Shown: one piece after another, positions 61,152 to 64,000 of the stretch
How the letters are laid out: every line of letters begins with the position of its first letter
Position numbering within the stretch: the stretch's first letter is position 1
Source of the DNA: Stenotrophomonas rhizophila
GTDB lineage: Bacteria; Pseudomonadota; Gammaproteobacteria; Xanthomonadales; Xanthomonadaceae
Assembly: GCF_001704155.1 (NCBI RefSeq)
Contig: NZ_CP016294.1
Span: 1,733,501-1,797,500 of the forward strand
Direction of reading: 5' to 3'
DNA: 64,000 nucleotides
Program-made: the position numbers and the translations under genes
The notes under the pieces: model-generated
What the model saw: only the letters and a program-made list of their open reading frames with translations
What the model was told of the DNA's origin: nothing
Databases searched by the model: none

Positions 61152-61811
61152 TCAGCGCGAGCGGACCCGCGCCACGATCTTCGCCGCCTGCGCCGCGCTG
61201 TCGCGCACCTTGTCCCACTCGCCGTTCTCGATCCAGTGGCCCGGCACCATCCACGAACCGCCGATGCAGACCACGTTCTTCTGCTCCAGGTATTCGGCCG
61301 CCGTGGTTTCCGTGATGCCGCCGGTCGGGCACAGCTTCAGGTCCGGGATCGGACCGGCCAGGCCCTTGATCATCGCCAGCCCGCCGACCGCCGAGGCCGG
61401 GAACAGCTTGCACACCCGGAACCCGCGACGATACAGCTCCAGCAGTTCGGTCGGCGAGGCCGCACCCGGCACCACCGGCAACGGCGCCTCCGCCAGCGCA
61501 TCGGCCATGAACGCCGGCGTGCCCGGCGTCACCAGGAAATCCGCGCCCGCATCGATGGCCTGCTGCATCTGCTCGACCGTGAGCACCGTGCCCGCACCCA
61601 CCACCACATCCGGCAGCTCGCGCTTGAGCATTGCCAACGCCTCCATCGCCACCGGCGTGCGCAGGGTCAGCTCGATCGCCGGCAGGCCCCCTTCCAACAG
61701 CGCCGCGCTGACCGCGCGTGCCTGGTCGAGGGTATGCACGGTAACGACCGGCAGGATGCCGGCGGCAAGGAGGAGGGATTCAGCGCGTTTTTGATGTTCG
61801 GCGATGGTCAT
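61152..61811 (-). CDS. eda: KDPG/KHG aldolase
   Basis: Eda splits 2-keto-3-deoxy-6-phosphogluconate into pyruvate and glyceraldehyde-3-phosphate in the Entner-Doudoroff pathway. The 219-residue barrel has the catalytic Glu in A-I-E-L-T-L-R-T near 49, G-A-G-T-V-L near 76, and Schiff-base Lys in C-K-L-F-P-A near 137. L-C-P-T-G-G-I and G-G-S-W-M-V-P close it. It lies downstream of edd, separated by 289 bp. Confidence 0.96.
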   Translation of the reverse strand: MTIAEHQKRAESLLLAAGILPVVTVHTLDQARAVSAALLEGGLPAIELTLRTPVAMEALAMLKRELPDVVVGAGTVLTVEQMQQAIDAGADFLVTPGTPAFMADALAEAPLPVVPGAASPTELLELYRRGFRVCKLFPASAVGGLAMIKGLAGPIPDLKLCPTGGITETTAAEYLEQKNVVCIGGSWMVPGHWIENGEWDKVRDSAAQAAKIVARVRSR

Positions 61812-61892
61812 AAAGAAGCCTTTCGGTTGTTCGAAGCATTGGATGGCAGGATTCAACGCCTGCCGATTGCCGGGGTGTTGTAGACCGCGTGG

Positions 61893-61914
61893 GCCGACCA
61901 ACGGTCGGCGCTAC
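61893..61914. repeat. GTAG-type REP palindrome between edd and eda
   Basis: GCCGACC-aac-GGTCGGC followed by GCTAC (61893-61914). Confidence 0.7.
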
Positions 61915-61951
61915 CAGGGGCATGCATTTGAGGGAGGCGCCGCAATGTGTG

Positions 61952-62065
61952 GTGAGGACGCGGTGGGGGTCCGCGTAGGGACCGTAGAAAACATGGATGT
62001 TTTCTACGAGCCTACAAGGACGTATTTACGGCGTGTCCCGTAGCGGGCCCCCAGCGCGGCCTCAC
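61952..62065 (+). repeat. CATGGATG-hairpin element with different outer stem, between edd and eda
   Basis: 114 nt. The inner hairpin GTAGAAAACAT/ATGTTTTCTAC (61984-62007) matches the 53809 copy, followed by GAGCCTACAAGGACG and TTTACGGCGTGTCCC. The outer stem GTGAGG...GGGGGTCCGCGTAGGG pairs imperfectly with CCCGTAGCGGGCCCCC...GCCTCAC, unrelated to the GCGGGTTTGCGGG stem of other copies. Confidence 0.65.
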
Positions 62066-62100
62066 ATCAGGCGATACCACCGCCGCTTGTGCTTTTCGCT

Positions 62101-64000
62101 TCAGGCGTCCTTGGCTTCGTGCGGGGCCAACGCTGCAGCAGCATCGTTGCCCAGCTCGTATTCGGCATCGTAATTCCACATGTCGCCGTCGTCCGCAGCG
62201 GGACCGCACGAAATCGAAATCGCGCCCTGGTCGGCCGGACCCACCAGGCGGCGGTTCATCGCAAACAGGTTGCGGCCCAGATCGTTCGCCGCCGGTGCCG
62301 TGTTCGGTGCCTGCTCGCGCGCTGCCCATTCGGCCGCGTCCACCAGCACCTCCAGCGTGCCCGCCTCACCATCCAGCCGCATGATGTCGCCCTCGCGCAC
62401 CCGCCCCAGCGGACCACCGCGCGAGGCTTCCGGTGTCATGTGGATTGCCGCCGGGAACTTGCCCGACGCGCCCGACAAGCGACCATCCGTCACCAGCGCA
62501 ACGCGCCGGCCCTGGTTCTGCAGCAGCCCCAGCAACGGCGCCAGCGAATGCAGCTCCGGCATCCCGTTCGCACGCGGCCCCTGGTAACGCACCACCGCCA
62601 CGAAATCCTGCGGCAGCAGCCCCGCCGCATGCAGCTTGTTCAACACCTGCGGCGCATCCACCACCACCGCCGGCGCCTCGATCGTCCGGTACTGAGGCTT
62701 CACCGCTGACAGCTTGATCAGCGAACGGCCCAGGTTGCCGCGCAGCAGCCGCAGCCCACCCTGTGCCTCGAACGGCTCGGCCACCCCGCGCACCACCTCC
62801 CGGTCCGCGCTCTCGGCAATGCCCTCGATCCACGTCAGCGCACCGTCGCGCAGCGCTGGATCCTGCGTGTACTGGCGCATGCCGCCTTCGGCCACCGTCA
62901 CCAGGTCCGCGTGCATCAGCCCCGCGTCCATCAGCTCACGGAACACGAACGCCGTGCCGCCTGCTGCCGCGAAGCGGTTCACGTCCGCCTCGCCGTTCGG
63001 GTACACCCGCGCCAGCAGCGGCACCAGCTGCGACAGCTGGTCCATGTCGTCCCACGTCAGCACGATGCCCGCCGCCCGCGCCACCGCGATCCAGTGGATC
63101 GTGTGGTTGGTCGAACCGCCCGTGGCCATCAGCGTGACCACCGCATTGACGATTGCGCGCTCATCGATCAACCGGCCCAACGGCCGGAAATCATCGCCCA
63201 GCGCACAGATTTCCAGCGCACGCACCGCCGCATGCCGCGTCAGCGCATCGCGCAGCGGCGTTTCCGGATTCACGAACGACGCGCCCGGCAGCTGCACGCC
63301 CATCGCTTCCAGCAGCGTCTGGTTCGAATTGGCCGTGCCGTAGAACGTGCACGTGCCCACCCCGTGGTACGACGCCGCTTCGGCTTCCAGCAGCTCCTCG
63401 CGCGTGGCCAGGCCCGCCGCGTAGCGCTCGCGCACCTCGGCCTTCTGCTTGTTCGGAATGCCCGGCGTCATCGGCCCGGCCGGCAGGAAGATCGCCGGCA
63501 GGTGGCCGAACGCCAGCGCACCGATCAACAGCCCCGGCACGATCTTGTCGCACACGCCCAGGTAGACGGTGCTGTCGAACATGTCATGGCTCAACCCGAT
63601 CGCCGTGGACTGCGCGATCACATCGCGCGAGAACAGCGACAGCTCCATGCCGCCACGGCCCTGCGTGACCCCGTCGCACATCGCCGGCACGCCGCCGGCG
63701 ACCTGCGCCGTCGCGCCTACCGAACGGGCGGTCTCGCGCAGGATTTCAGGGTAATGCTCGAACGGCTGGTGCGCCGACAGCATGTCGTTGTAGGCAGTGA
63801 TGATGCCCAGGTTCGGCGTGACCCCGCCGCGCAGGCGGCTCTTGTCGGTCGGGCCACAGGCCGCAAAGCCGTGGGCCAGGTTGCCGCAGCTCAGGCGCGA
63901 ACGGAACGGGCCGTCGCGCAGCGCGGCGTCGATGCCCGCCAGGTACGCAGCGCGCGACGCGGCACTGCGCTGGACGATGCGCTCGGTGATGGCATGGAGT
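62101..64000 (-). CDS. edd: Phosphogluconate dehydratase, partial (N-terminus beyond window)
   Basis: Edd dehydrates 6-phosphogluconate to KDPG with a 4Fe-4S cluster. The visible 633 codons include the cluster cysteines: [22 protein letters not shown] and G-V-C-D-K-I-V-P-G, plus F-Y-G-T-A-N-S-N-Q. Comparison with E. coli Edd (T-E-R-I-V-Q-R-S aligned to its start) suggests only a handful of residues lie outside. It is upstream of eda on the same strand. Confidence 0.95.
   Translation of the reverse strand, partial: LHAITERIVQRSAASRAAYLAGIDAALRDGPFRSRLSCGNLAHGFAACGPTDKSRLRGGVTPNLGIITAYNDMLSAHQPFEHYPEILRETARSVGATAQVAGGVPAMCDGVTQGRGGMELSLFSRDVIAQSTAIGLSHDMFDSTVYLGVCDKIVPGLLIGALAFGHLPAIFLPAGPMTPGIPNKQKAEVRERYAAGLATREELLEAEAASYHGVGTCTFYGTANSNQTLLEAMGVQLPGASFVNPETPLRDALTRHAAVRALEICALGDDFRPLGRLIDERAIVNAVVTLMATGGSTNHTIHWIAVARAAGIVLTWDDMDQLSQLVPLLARVYPNGEADVNRFAAAGGTAFVFRELMDAGLMHADLVTVAEGGMRQYTQDPALRDGALTWIEGIAESADREVVRGVAEPFEAQGGLRLLRGNLGRSLIKLSAVKPQYRTIEAPAVVVDAPQVLNKLHAAGLLPQDFVAVVRYQGPRANGMPELHSLAPLLGLLQNQGRRVALVTDGRLSGASGKFPAAIHMTPEASRGGPLGRVREGDIMRLDGEAGTLEVLVDAAEWAAREQAPNTAPAANDLGRNLFAMNRRLVGPADQGAISISCGPAADDGDMWNYDAEYELGNDAAAALAPHEAKDA

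Overview
The window is GC-rich chromosomal DNA that fits the Xanthomonadaceae, most likely Stenotrophomonas or a close relative. This is inferred from the gene content and order, and from many short palindromes that begin or end in GTAG/CTAC, the signature of the SMAG-type REP elements described in Stenotrophomonas. It is a dense core-genome region. I see no prophage, insertion sequence, integrase, CRISPR array or defence locus.

Layout. 1-7.1 kb: a cut-off lipoprotein gene, a DUF6164 membrane protein, trhO, an LLM oxidoreductase, a stress-26 protein, ExoD- and CNNM/CorC-type membrane proteins, and a DUF47-Pit phosphate transport pair. 7.5-16.8 kb: parE, a small secreted protein, pyrG followed by a membrane-protein frame with a CTG start, eno-ftsB-ispD-ispF-truD, and a convergent Smr gene. 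17-20 kb: surE-pcm-yqaA-nlpD. 20-30.1 kb: mth938-like and yhbY divergent from rlmE-ftsH, two small genes, then folP-miaA-hfq-hflX-pncC-ubiB. 30.3-36.2 kb: lexA-recA-recX-alaS-csrA-tRNA-Ser. 36.3-45.8 kb: a Tat-exported aldo/keto reductase, pirin with a divergent LysR regulator, two alpha/beta hydrolases, three tandem tRNA-Arg genes, thiD, a lipoprotein, phoH, bcp and gcvR. 46-50 kb: dapA-bamC, fdxA, a sugar transporter and tRNA-Glu. 50.1-56.3 kb: pcnB-folK-panB-panC, a repeat-rich gap, panD-pgi. 56.3-64 kb: a RegB/RegA-type two-component pair, ispG-PAP2, a GacA-like regulator, eda and a partial edd.

The genes serve nucleotide, isoprenoid, folate and pantothenate synthesis, central carbon flow (eno, pgi, edd, eda), DNA repair (lexA, recA, recX), envelope assembly (bamC, nlpD, ftsB, ftsH) and RNA control (hfq, csrA, pcnB, miaA, rlmE, trhO).

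The unusual content lies between genes. There is a family of large structured palindromes with an invariant CATGGATG tip, with four copies and stem sequences that differ yet still pair. There is a composite inverted repeat near 47.4-47.9 kb built from GTAG palindromes plus 48-bp units, with a relative next to lexA. GTAG palindromes also supply the stop codons of three genes. The lexA promoter, operator and start codon are so compressed that a leaderless mRNA is predicted.
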